DNA of 64,000 nucleotides, from NCBI GenBank assembly GCA_965247245.1, contig CBDFGV010000003.1:248001-312000 (forward strand), written 5' to 3'. Below, in pieces: positions 53,682-61,857 of the stretch. Position numbers and translations under genes: made by a program. Source of the stretch: Tectiglobus sp965247245. GTDB lineage: Bacteria; Pseudomonadota; Alphaproteobacteria; Rhizobiales; Hyphomicrobiaceae. The notes under the pieces are model-generated. The model did not search any database. It was given only the letters and a program-made list of their open reading frames with translations, and was not told the DNA's origin. Each line of letters begins with the position of its first letter. Within the stretch, counting starts at the first letter, position 1.

Positions 53682-54212
53682 GTGGCGTCACACAATCATC
53701 CGTTTGAGGATCTGGACGACTCACCACTTCAGTTCATCAAAGATGGCCGTATCAAGCGTTGGGTGTATGCCGAAGATGTGGCGCGCGATTTGGGAGCCAG
53801 CTGTCGGCAGATCATCACGAAGCTTGAAAAGGCGGGAAAGATACCGTCGTTCTCTCGTGGTGTCGGTCGGCCACGCATCGCAGTTCTCGTTTGGGATCGC
53901 TTCATGGTCGAGAACTTCGGCGTGCACACATACTTGCTGTCGAAGTCTGGTTTGAACGATATCGCCGATGAAGATTCCTTGGAGCGTATCGCTGAAATTG
54001 AAGCGCTCATTGCAGAAGTCGAGCCGGGAGACAAGCCGGTCATGTTTGCTTCTGAAGTTCTGGCGGGAGATGCCCGCGACAGGGCGCAGCGAGCAGCACG
54101 CGCCACGGAAAAGCTCGTGAAGCAGCAGCAGGCGGCCAACTCGAAAGGCGGCAAGAGGCGCGCTTTGGTGCCGAGAAATCCAGATTACCGGGAGGACTCG
54201 CCAACCGCATAA
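53682..54212 (+). CDS. Island protein, possible HTH DNA-binding regulator
   Basis: Not assigned to a family I know (176 aa). GTG start with AAAGGAG 11 bases upstream. The N-terminal part has VYAEDVARDLGASCRQIITK, which looks like a helix-turn-helix, followed by a basic segment (FSRGVGRPRIAVLVWDRF). The C-terminal half is helical, with many Glu, Arg and Gln, and ends in a basic tail (SKGGKRRALVPRNP). Its place between the integrase and the replication-like gene suggests a regulator or excisionase-like factor. Confidence 0.6.
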   Translation: MASHNHPFEDLDDSPLQFIKDGRIKRWVYAEDVARDLGASCRQIITKLEKAGKIPSFSRGVGRPRIAVLVWDRFMVENFGVHTYLLSKSGLNDIADEDSLERIAEIEALIAEVEPGDKPVMFASEVLAGDARDRAQRAARATEKLVKQQQAANSKGGKRRALVPRNPDYREDSPTA

Positions 54213-54255
54213 GTCAACGCCAGCAGATTGAGTAAGTAGCCCCAGAAAGTCCAAA

Positions 54256-54273
54256 GCCCGCACGTGGGCGGGC
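54256..54273 (+). terminator. Terminator after the 53.7-kb gene
   Basis: A GC-rich 6-bp stem (GCCCGC with GCGGGC, loop ACGTGG), 44 bases after the stop codon. Confidence 0.5.
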
Positions 54274-54291
54274 GTTTGGGGGAGTTTGTAA

Positions 54292-54342
54292 CCGGTTATT
54301 GAGCCAACCGGAGCCCGTTAGTCGCTGTGAGACGAAACGGGC
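54292..54342 (+). promoter_or_regulatory. Two leader hairpins before the replication-like gene
   Basis: CCGGTT pairs with AACCGG (54292-54311) and GCCCGTT pairs with AACGGGC (54313-54342). They lie in the leader 64-114 bases before the chosen start and could be operator palindromes, an RNA control element or part of a replication origin. Confidence 0.4.
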
Positions 54343-54405
54343 GAGTTAGTGAGTACCCAAGCAAATCAGCGGCAAGGAAGGCCCGCAAAAATAGGAGACA
54401 TCACT

Positions 54406-54423
54406 ATGTACGATGCCGTACAT
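54406..54423. promoter_or_regulatory. Perfect palindrome over the start codon
   Basis: ATGTACG-ATGC-CGTACAT: seven perfect pairs with a 4-nt loop, whose left arm begins with the ATG of the replication-like gene. As DNA it could be an operator; as RNA it would hide the start codon. Confidence 0.45.
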
Positions 54424-56628
54424 GGTTCGCTGACGCACGTCAATTGCGTCGAATGCGGAACCAGACAGCAAATAACAGAGTCGCGCAACGATTGCAAAAA
54501 AAATCGACGTTTTGAAGTTGATTTTTCTAATTTAGAGCTGCGATTCGACCTATCAGAGCAAAATTTTCCCAACCAGAGTGGTTTTGCGCAGTGGTTCCCG
54601 AATATGGGGAAAACCCCGACCGAGCCACTAGCAGACAAGAATACTTATCAAGCGCAAGGCAGTGCCAGCGGGCCGCCGGGTGGAATCACCGACCAATCAG
54701 ACCAGCAAGAAAAACACGGCGCCAGCTCGCAATCCGGTGATGTTCAGCAAATGTCCAAGCCAGACCGCCCGCGCGGCAGACCGCGTAAGCGGGAATGCCC
54801 GCCAACGCCACACACAGAGGAATTCGAAGACCTCGTGAGGCGGATCAGGGAATTGCCGCCAAAACAGCGCCAGCAGGCAAAAGAGCAGGCATTGACGACG
54901 ATCCGCGCAGATCGACGACTGACCCGCCTGGATCGCGAGATTGCATATTATCTCGTTTCTAGCGTGAACTGGTCTAAAGGTTTCTGGTTTAGCAGTCAAA
55001 ATTGCATTGCGGACAAAGTGCATTGCTCGGCGCGCAGTGTTCGGCGCGGAATTGTGCAACTTGAAAGATATGGTCACATCGCTGTCAGGCGACATGAGTA
55101 TTTCCGCCAGAAACAGCTTGCCAATGATTACGCAATGCCGGGCTTGGTAGCTGAATTAGACCTAGCGGTTGAACAGCCAAAACCAAGTGACCCACATGTC
55201 GAGGGGCTACGGACAGAAAAATCAGAAACTACGGACAAAAATTTAGAAAAGCTACGGACAGAAAATTCGGGGGCTACGGCCAACAAAATGTTTTCTTGTC
55301 CTAAGCCTACGGACTCCAGTGTCCTACCAACACTTGAAAGATCAGAAGATTCTTCACTACGTTCAGAATCTAAGACTCTGCAAAATCAAGAAATTGCTGA
55401 TGCGGAATTTTCTGAGGTAGAAACAAAACCAACAGAGCAAGCGCCTACGAGTGGCCAGCTGGTGTTGCAAGACATTGAACCGCCGCAGCAAGAGCCGCAA
55501 ATCCGAGCCTTAGTGTTGACCGGTTCGTCCACGCCGCCGAAAGTTCATGGTCGGTTTGATTATGGCGCGGAGTTCGACGCGTTTTGGAAAGCCTACCCAA
55601 GAACACCGCATCGAAAAGACAAGATTCAGGCGTGGAAATGGTTTGTGGCGATAACATCGGGACAAATGGATGACCCCAACGAGGGCTCGCCAATTACGAT
55701 CACCGCTGCGGAGTTGATCAATCGAGCCGAACGTTACGCCAGGACCAATCCAGAGTTGCGATATGTGCCTGCACCTTTTCGGTGGCTGCGCAATGCTCAA
55801 TTCTGGGGTGACGCTTGGGACGGCTTTATAGCAAGTGAGAACTACACGCTGACCCCACGAGGATCGCCCGAACACCAACCGTTGCCGAGCAATCATGGCG
55901 GTTCTGACTGTGCAAACAGCGAAGCGCTCACCCCGCAACAGGCAGAGCTTGAAAAGCTCTATGCCGATTATTCGTCCGGCTTGATCAAACCCAAAGAAGA
56001 CCGGGCGGCTATGGTCCGCCAGACTCGCGAGATGGTCGCGGAGCTGGTAACCTTGCCAAGCGCAGAACACATCGAGGCCGTCCGCAAATCGATGGTTTCA
56101 CTTGATATCGAAACCAAGGCCAACATCGGGCCGCATGATGTGCTCAAAAACTTACGCCAGCCAGAAGCAGAGTGCGAGCGACAAGCCAAGGCCGCAGAGC
56201 GTGTAGCGAACTATAAGAAGCTACCCGAAGTTGCGCCAAAGATGCAGGAAACGATCGCCCGGTTCGATGAATACGCCAACCAGCTGTTCAACCGAGAAGC
56301 GAATAGAATCAAACAAGCTGAAACCAATTCGAACCGAATTGGATGCATGATCAGTGCGATAAAAAAGATCGAGCATCAAAATATCAGTTACGACGATCGT
56401 GCAGCTACTCCAACTGACGAATTCATCGACTGGATGCAAGAAAATGCGCTGTCGATGGTGTCCGCGCCATGGTTTGAGCTGTTGAATTCTAAACAGAACA
56501 CAAACGGCGAATTCGTTCCGAACACCGAGAAAATCGACATTGAAATCAACGCCAAGCCTTACGCACCAGACTGGCCGTTTAGCAGCGCCTATCAGTGGCA
56601 GGAAATGAATAGAAGAAATGGACAGTAG
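54406..56628 (+). CDS. Phage/satellite replication-protein-like, HTH-containing protein
   Basis: A 740-aa protein. ATG 54406 is chosen because AGGAG lies eight bases upstream; an in-frame GTG at 54349 has no good site. Residues about 180-235 hold a winged-helix-like segment (FWFSSQNCIADKVHCSARSV, RRGIVQLERYGHIAVRR) similar to HTH domains of phage replication initiators. Near residue 395 comes FDAFWKAYPRTPHRKDKI and later RYVPAPFRWLRNAQFWGD, a pattern common in phage replication proteins. The regions between are Gln/Ser/Lys-rich and low in complexity. No primase or helicase motif is visible, so it probably binds origin DNA or loads a helicase. Confidence 0.65.
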   Translation: MYDAVHGSLTHVNCVECGTRQQITESRNDCKKNRRFEVDFSNLELRFDLSEQNFPNQSGFAQWFPNMGKTPTEPLADKNTYQAQGSASGPPGGITDQSDQQEKHGASSQSGDVQQMSKPDRPRGRPRKRECPPTPHTEEFEDLVRRIRELPPKQRQQAKEQALTTIRADRRLTRLDREIAYYLVSSVNWSKGFWFSSQNCIADKVHCSARSVRRGIVQLERYGHIAVRRHEYFRQKQLANDYAMPGLVAELDLAVEQPKPSDPHVEGLRTEKSETTDKNLEKLRTENSGATANKMFSCPKPTDSSVLPTLERSEDSSLRSESKTLQNQEIADAEFSEVETKPTEQAPTSGQLVLQDIEPPQQEPQIRALVLTGSSTPPKVHGRFDYGAEFDAFWKAYPRTPHRKDKIQAWKWFVAITSGQMDDPNEGSPITITAAELINRAERYARTNPELRYVPAPFRWLRNAQFWGDAWDGFIASENYTLTPRGSPEHQPLPSNHGGSDCANSEALTPQQAELEKLYADYSSGLIKPKEDRAAMVRQTREMVAELVTLPSAEHIEAVRKSMVSLDIETKANIGPHDVLKNLRQPEAECERQAKAAERVANYKKLPEVAPKMQETIARFDEYANQLFNREANRIKQAETNSNRIGCMISAIKKIEHQNISYDDRAATPTDEFIDWMQENALSMVSAPWFELLNSKQNTNGEFVPNTEKIDIEINAKPYAPDWPFSSAYQWQEMNRRNGQ

Positions 56629-56630
56629 CA

Positions 56631-57002
56631 ATGGTTAGGTTAGGCACACTTTTCGCCGTGACGTCGCGCAAGGGCGTGAAATACTTTCGAGGCAGGCTCG
56701 GCGATGCGAACATAATGATATTTCGTGATGATGAGCCAGCTGCGAACGGCCAAACAACCTACGGTGCGTATATTGCCGAGCGTCGTGAGTACAAAGTCTC
56801 ACGTTCCGAAGTAGGAAACGGCGCAGGGGGGCGCAGAGAGCGCGAAGAGCTGGCTCGGCAACATGTTCACGCCCCAGTCACGGGAACGCCGCCAGCGAGC
56901 GAATTTGAGCCGGGAATTGACAGTTTCGGAGATCCGGGCGGCTATCAGCTGCACGGGCAAAGCGAAACCGACGACGAATTGAATGATGCCGTGCCGTTCT
57001 AA
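56631..57002 (+). CDS. Small island protein with an SSB-like acidic C-terminal tail
   Basis: A 123-aa protein starting two bases after the previous stop codon (TAG-CA-ATG), hence in one operon with it. The N-terminal half (VKYFRGRLGDANIMIFRDDE) reads like short beta-strands of an OB-type or related fold. The C-terminus is DDELNDAVPF, resembling the SSB tail DDDIPF that recruits replication and repair proteins. It may be an SSB-like protein or a mimic; the family was not identified. Confidence 0.55.
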   Translation: MVRLGTLFAVTSRKGVKYFRGRLGDANIMIFRDDEPAANGQTTYGAYIAERREYKVSRSEVGNGAGGRREREELARQHVHAPVTGTPPASEFEPGIDSFGDPGGYQLHGQSETDDELNDAVPF

Positions 57003-57051
57003 TCAGACGCAAACGCGATAAATCACAATTGTCAGAGGGGTTCGAAGTAGA

Positions 57052-57576
57052 GTGTCACAAGTTGTTAGCCTGCAAACCGGCAACGCGCATGAATGTTTGT
57101 ACGCGCCGCCCGCCAAGCTGCGGAAGCGGGACGAGCGGTTTAAACGCGCCGAAGAAAATCTCAACTTCCATGCAATCGCGGTGATTGGAACGCTGCAACC
57201 GGTTTGGATGTCGCCTAATCGGACCGCCTTGCCGTTGCACCTGTACATGACAGCTGATCCGCGCGCCTATGCCAAGCGCCGCGATCTTGGTTGGCATGAG
57301 ACTGTGTTGCATAGCGCGCCATGGGTAAGAGGCCACTTTGACTGCACGCAACTACTAGCGCATGTGAAAGACGTTCTCGGCGACGGCTTCGAAATGTTGC
57401 GCAATGGCACGGCATCCAAAGAATGGACTGATGTTAGCGCGTGGCACGCGGAAGTCGTGATTGAATCAGCTGCTGATCAAATGGGTTTGCAGTTGTACAA
57501 TTGGGCCGAGAAAGACGAAGTCGTCATGGCAATGGCGACTGAAGAGCTTAAGCGGCATATCGGTGGAGCGTTGTGA
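57052..57576 (+). CDS. Hypothetical island protein
   Basis: A 174-aa protein, GTG start, not recognised. Visible features are a basic N-terminal stretch (KLRKRDERFKRAEENL), a middle segment with several Trp and His (GWHETVLHSAPWVRGHFDC) and an acidic amphipathic C-terminus (EKDEVVMAMATEELKRH). No signal peptide or membrane segment. It follows the SSB-tail gene by 49 bp on the same strand and converges with the nitrilase-like gene. Confidence 0.55.
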   Translation: MSQVVSLQTGNAHECLYAPPAKLRKRDERFKRAEENLNFHAIAVIGTLQPVWMSPNRTALPLHLYMTADPRAYAKRRDLGWHETVLHSAPWVRGHFDCTQLLAHVKDVLGDGFEMLRNGTASKEWTDVSAWHAEVVIESAADQMGLQLYNWAEKDEVVMAMATEELKRHIGGAL

Positions 57577-57635
57577 TAGTGATGGCAAACGCCAATCGAA
57601 TTGCAGCGGTCGCCGGTGCATGCCGTCAAATCGCT

Positions 57636-59366
57636 TCATCGAAGCATAGAGTTGGGAACTAGGCGCTTCTTGTCTCGTAACAGGCGGTGGATTTTGACGC
57701 ATAGCCGCACCAAACCCATTGGAATGTTGTAGAAAACAACATCTCGTAGGCAATCGTAGTGCCACTGAGATGCCCCGCTTCTCTCATTCTCTTCGCACTT
57801 CTCACACTTGCCGATAGTCAGTAGTTGATCGAATGCCTCCGAATGCTCAAGATCATTGAGGTGCTTGATGACGCTGGGTATATTCATAGCTTGCCGCGTT
57901 AAGTCATCATAGAGCTGCCTTTTTGGACGATCCCACTGGACTGATGGATTGGATACTTCCTTATTCAATTCATCTCGTTCCGTTGCAATTTCATTCAAAC
58001 GCTCCTCCAGTGACGCTATTATCTCCATTCTGCGGTCTTTATCGCGAAGGTCACGTATCGCGATGCCATATAGAAACAGCCGCACGTCGCCGTGTAGGCT
58101 ATTGGCATATACGACCAAGCATTGATTTAAGATGCTAATATCTCGCAAGAACTCGATAAATTTCGAGGCCGTATTGTACGAAGGAACAAGCACTATAGGC
58201 AACGACTCAGAGAGGGTTCGGTCTTTGGTAAAGCGCGATGAGTTCTTGGTGTCGTCATTGTCTTTTTGGAAAGCCAAGGCGCGGAAAACCGACGGATCAT
58301 AGGCATCATAGCAGATTGGTATAGCAATATTGTACTTCTCACCATTGAGCTCGACATGGTATATTGGAAAATGTCTACCTGTGGGGCCAAGAATGTTTTC
58401 CCCGAGAGGTCGAGATGATGCGAATTTGTAGTGCCACTGAGGCGAACAATCCTCTCCTCTTAGCTTTCTAGCTACCAATCCTCGATTGTAAGGCCCATCA
58501 TGGCGACTGCCCGAGAATAAGAGGAAGTCATGATCATTGTGGCGATTGCAAAGTTTCTCAATTCGCGCTTCTGCTGATTTCTCATCGGTGCAATCGGGGC
58601 CATGGGGCATGGCAAACTCAGGCGCCATGACAATGTCAGCGTGATACGCCAAAGCGTATTCAAGTTTCTTCTCTAAATCGTCCCAGCGGGTTCGAAGCTC
58701 GGCGTCGAGCTTGTCTTCGCCGACGCGGAAACAGCATGTCCTGCCGGTCGCTGCAACGGGCACTTGCTGTCCCATGCGTTTGAAGATGACATCGTTGTCA
58801 GTGTGAGGTATCTGCTCCAATGACTCACCCATTACTGAGCCACTGTTTTGAAGCGCAATTGGCACTCGATGACCTATCGCTGCAATGCGGATGCGATCCG
58901 GTAATTTCTCTACACTTCTCTCTTCAAAAATGGTGCGCCCGCGATCTTCCGTGCGAGCGCCGTCAATAATCCCACCAACTGGTGACAATGCCCTTCGCAA
59001 CTTGTACTCATTTCGCGCCGAGGTCGTCTCACCTACAGGTGGGATGCGGCGCATGAGATCTCCGAACTCTCGAACAAGGTTGCTAACAAGCTCCTCTTGA
59101 AAGCTACGCCGTTCCGCCGCTGCATTCCAGTACTCTTCGTCAAGCTTCGCGACGAGCTGCTTCAGCCGGTCGCTCAAGACAGGGTTGGGTGGGTTGACCT
59201 CCCGAAATTGAGGTGGGTTGATCGACCCATCTACGTCACTCAACGCTGCTTTGAGAGTATTCGTGCGTTCAAAAAAATTGGCTAGCAACTCGTTATGGTA
59301 TGCATCTACGGTCTTGTCGTTTATTAGAAAAGGATCGATCAGAATTAGATCTTCAAAGTTATCCAA
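57636..59366 (-). CDS. Nitrilase-fold (carbon-nitrogen hydrolase-like) protein, uncharacterised cargo
   Basis: A 576-aa protein whose middle looks like a C-N hydrolase domain: Glu250 in MAPEFAMP, Lys314 in WHYKFASS and Cys352 in IPICYDAY, the classic Glu-Lys-Cys order. The N-terminal 155 residues are unrecognised, a coiled coil follows the hydrolase (about 445-475), and the C-terminus carries C521-x2-C524, H536 and C539, a possible zinc site. No reverse transcriptase motif is present, unlike DRT type 1 proteins that carry a nitrilase domain. TTG start with GGGGGAG just upstream. Lies 66 bp downstream of the partner gene. Visibly more A/T-rich than the core. Confidence 0.7.
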   Translation of the reverse strand: MDNFEDLILIDPFLINDKTVDAYHNELLANFFERTNTLKAALSDVDGSINPPQFREVNPPNPVLSDRLKQLVAKLDEEYWNAAAERRSFQEELVSNLVREFGDLMRRIPPVGETTSARNEYKLRRALSPVGGIIDGARTEDRGRTIFEERSVEKLPDRIRIAAIGHRVPIALQNSGSVMGESLEQIPHTDNDVIFKRMGQQVPVAATGRTCCFRVGEDKLDAELRTRWDDLEKKLEYALAYHADIVMAPEFAMPHGPDCTDEKSAEARIEKLCNRHNDHDFLLFSGSRHDGPYNRGLVARKLRGEDCSPQWHYKFASSRPLGENILGPTGRHFPIYHVELNGEKYNIAIPICYDAYDPSVFRALAFQKDNDDTKNSSRFTKDRTLSESLPIVLVPSYNTASKFIEFLRDISILNQCLVVYANSLHGDVRLFLYGIAIRDLRDKDRRMEIIASLEERLNEIATERDELNKEVSNPSVQWDRPKRQLYDDLTRQAMNIPSVIKHLNDLEHSEAFDQLLTIGKCEKCEENERSGASQWHYDCLRDVVFYNIPMGLVRLCVKIHRLLRDKKRLVPNSMLR

Positions 59367-59432
59367 TATCTCCCCCTAGGCTTCTATATAATGCTCTTTT
59401 GGATGCATCATATGTGCCCAGTGTGGAAGAAC

Positions 59433-60515
59433 TCAAGTTTCGAATGAACTGAGGATTTGTTTCTCACAGTTTACCGCGTATTCTGTGGCCAGATGTCGAC
59501 TCACGCTGCGGGCGCCAGACATCGTTCGAATTGACTCAACCATACCTGGCACTTTGATGGCTTGCTCATACCCTAGGTAGCCAAAGGGATAGGTGAAACC
59601 GGTAATCTGGCGTATGGCTGGTTTGCCAGTTGAAAGCCCGCTGATGTCATCGCTGGTTTCAACGTAGAGCGCAGCGGCCTCTTCAATTTCGGTGGAGAAT
59701 ACTAATCTTTGCTCGGTGTTCATTTCGCCTATGAACCTATCTAGCAAGACTTCCTGCAATAGGTTCGAGCCACCATCAAAATCAACGTCCGCCTTGGTAT
59801 TCCCGGATTCGGAGCCCTCATCGAGCCTATCCAAAAGCTCGAGGAACGGTTTATGGTCGTTATCAGTCAATGAGACAACAATCCTCTGCGGCATCAAATC
59901 AATTTCCGCTTCTGCATCAATAGTAGCTCTTAATCCGGTCGAGAACGCTTGAAACAACGGGAGCATGGCGGACTGGCCCATTGCCTCCATAAGAAGCAAT
60001 AGACTGCTTGCAGCCTCTATTTTCGTCGTCAGATCTCTCTCGGCCCAGCCTTCGCGAGGAAGGGCATCTAAGGACCACCATAGCTTAGTTAGACTAGTAT
60101 CATCCACAATCGAGCAAGCTGTAAAAGTGGGCCGAGCTCTCAGCTCAAATTCTATTGGTTCGTCTGGATCGGTGCCCACAAAGTTGATCTGCATTGAATG
60201 CTGAGGCAGGTGTGCGACTAATAACTTGCGCAGATTTGGATCGATCCGCTCCATCTCATCGGATAGCGAAAGTCGCTGGAAGTCTGCCTGAGAGCACTGG
60301 ATTTCATTGCGCAGCTGAAAATTTCCGAACCTTTGGCTGTCAATGGTCGCATTGAACGCGTCTGGAACTCCAGAAGTAAATAGTTCTGTGCCTTGGGTAG
60401 CTTCCGCCGCCGCAGTTATTTTTTGAGGTACACCATCTTCAGGGATCCCCAATTCGTCGGGGAAAGAAGTTCGTGCAAAGCCGCCAATGCGGCATACGGA
60501 AGTATCGAAGCCCAT
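59433..60515 (-). CDS. Uncharacterised partner of the nitrilase-like protein
   Basis: A 360-aa protein (ATG 60515, with GAGG upstream; TTG 60524 is an alternative). I recognise no family. It is acidic, lacks membrane segments and a signal peptide, and seems to contain alternating beta (QRIVVSLTDNDHKPFLELLD, RLVFSTEIEEAAALYVET) and helical stretches (SSLLLLMEAMGQSAMLPLFQ). It sits upstream of the nitrilase-like gene in the same orientation with a 66-bp gap, so the two are probably co-transcribed and may work together. Confidence 0.6.
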   Translation of the reverse strand: MGFDTSVCRIGGFARTSFPDELGIPEDGVPQKITAAAEATQGTELFTSGVPDAFNATIDSQRFGNFQLRNEIQCSQADFQRLSLSDEMERIDPNLRKLLVAHLPQHSMQINFVGTDPDEPIEFELRARPTFTACSIVDDTSLTKLWWSLDALPREGWAERDLTTKIEAASSLLLLMEAMGQSAMLPLFQAFSTGLRATIDAEAEIDLMPQRIVVSLTDNDHKPFLELLDRLDEGSESGNTKADVDFDGGSNLLQEVLLDRFIGEMNTEQRLVFSTEIEEAAALYVETSDDISGLSTGKPAIRQITGFTYPFGYLGYEQAIKVPGMVESIRTMSGARSVSRHLATEYAVNCEKQILSSFET

Positions 60516-61279
60516 CGTCCTCAAGCCCTTCGCTGCCGCTTAAAACGCCCCCAGAGCTTCACCACTAGCTTCAGCGCGAAACGCGATCTTCAGCGCTCGA
60601 AGTGTGACAAAAGTGTGGCAAACATAAGATATTAGTGTGTAAAACATATCAATAGGTAAATCTCGCGCAGGTTGCCAAATAGTTGAGCAGAAACCACAAT
60701 ATTCGACAGATGAGCACTGTTCATAACTTTCGAATGATTGTGTACGTGGGCCAATGTGAAAGCTGCGATGTTCCATAATCACCTGGCTAATGATGAGTGG
60801 CGTGGGACTGCAGCAACTGTGCAGGCGCCATCAACTCAGCGCGCCAAACTGCCGGATTGTTACCGTTAAAATTGTCACGTTTTGGGAAATAGTTCGTTGC
60901 AAGTTTGATTGCATGGCCCGCCGATGGTCACTGGCAAATTGCAAACAGTCTCCTCAAAGTCGTTGTTGAATTGGTAGTGCAAACTGTCATCGCTGCTACA
61001 TTTCGCAATTCTGTTAGTAGATATCTTCCATTTGTAGTTTGCGGAACCCTCACAATGGAACCCCGAAATTTGTCTCAAAAATCCGAAGCTTTGCCTGGGC
61101 ATCTCTCGATCACTTATTGCTTGGTCGAAATAGGAGCGTCTATTGCCTATAGACGGAGGTGCTGGGTGCTTTTGTAGTGTGAATATCTTGCGGTTGGGCG
61201 ACAAATTCTGAGCGAGTGGCCCGATAAGCGACTCCAAGCCCAGTAATGGATTTTATCGCGTGCAAGAGGGAAGACAAGA
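60516..61279. other. Intergenic stretch without a convincing gene
   Basis: 764 bases, mostly A/T-rich. Short open frames occur on both strands but none has a good ribosome-binding site or recognisable sequence. On the minus strand, 30-100 bases before the partner gene, are two copies of a CACAC motif (CCACACTTTTGTCACAC) and a repeated GCGCTGAAG. It presumably holds the promoter of the minus-strand pair and of the gene at 61280. Confidence 0.4.
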
Positions 61280-61642
61280 ATGGCAACGGAACGCGATGTC
61301 GAATTCCTCATGTCAGAGATCAACGAAGTTTCGATACAGTACGACGAATGGATCTCGATTCTGCATGATCCGGACGATGAGACTGATCCAGAAGTGATCG
61401 AAACCAACCTTTCCGCGCTTGCCGGTGAAGCAGTCTCGCTGATGGTTGAGCTCAGCTTTGCCGGTGACGCTGATACTGCCGCCGAAGTTATCGAACATGC
61501 ACACGGTGTGCGAAAGGACTTTCTGCGCACGCTTAAGATTATTCGCGGCGAATTGACTGACGACAATCCTGCAAAGCCCGCAATTCAGCCTGCAAGAGTC
61601 AGGCCCAGCAAAAACGTGCTGCCTTTCCGACAAATAACCTAG
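61280..61642 (+). CDS. Small acidic helical protein
   Basis: A 120-aa protein with ATG preceded by AGAGGGAAG. Strongly acidic in the first 70 residues (DDETDPEVIETNLSALAGEA) and probably all helical; the C-terminal 25 residues are Pro/Arg-rich. No family was recognised. It lies 215 bp upstream of the pentapeptide-repeat membrane protein on the same strand. Confidence 0.55.
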   Translation: MATERDVEFLMSEINEVSIQYDEWISILHDPDDETDPEVIETNLSALAGEAVSLMVELSFAGDADTAAEVIEHAHGVRKDFLRTLKIIRGELTDDNPAKPAIQPARVRPSKNVLPFRQIT

Positions 61643-61857
61643 GGCAGTCAACGCTGCGTCTGATCTTGGAGATTTCGTGTTTGACAGGCCGCGTTCTGCA
61701 ATCGCGATACAGGTGTTCTTGTTTGTTCTGATGACCGGTGGCTGGCGCAGCTACCATAGACCTTGTCAGCTGAATTCAGTTGTTCCTGCGCTGGAAATCT
61801 CCAAGGATCTGGTGTTGATAGAAGTTCAGTATCAGACGCCGATGCAGGGAGTTCTCT

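Noticed and set aside
53423..53707. 94-aa frame spanning the palindrome after the integrase
   Set aside because: Overlaps the integrase end and the next gene start; the region is better explained as regulatory DNA.
60875..61237. 120-aa open frame on the minus strand in the intergenic stretch
   Set aside because: No ribosome-binding site, mixed composition and no resemblance to any family; another frame is open on the opposite strand.
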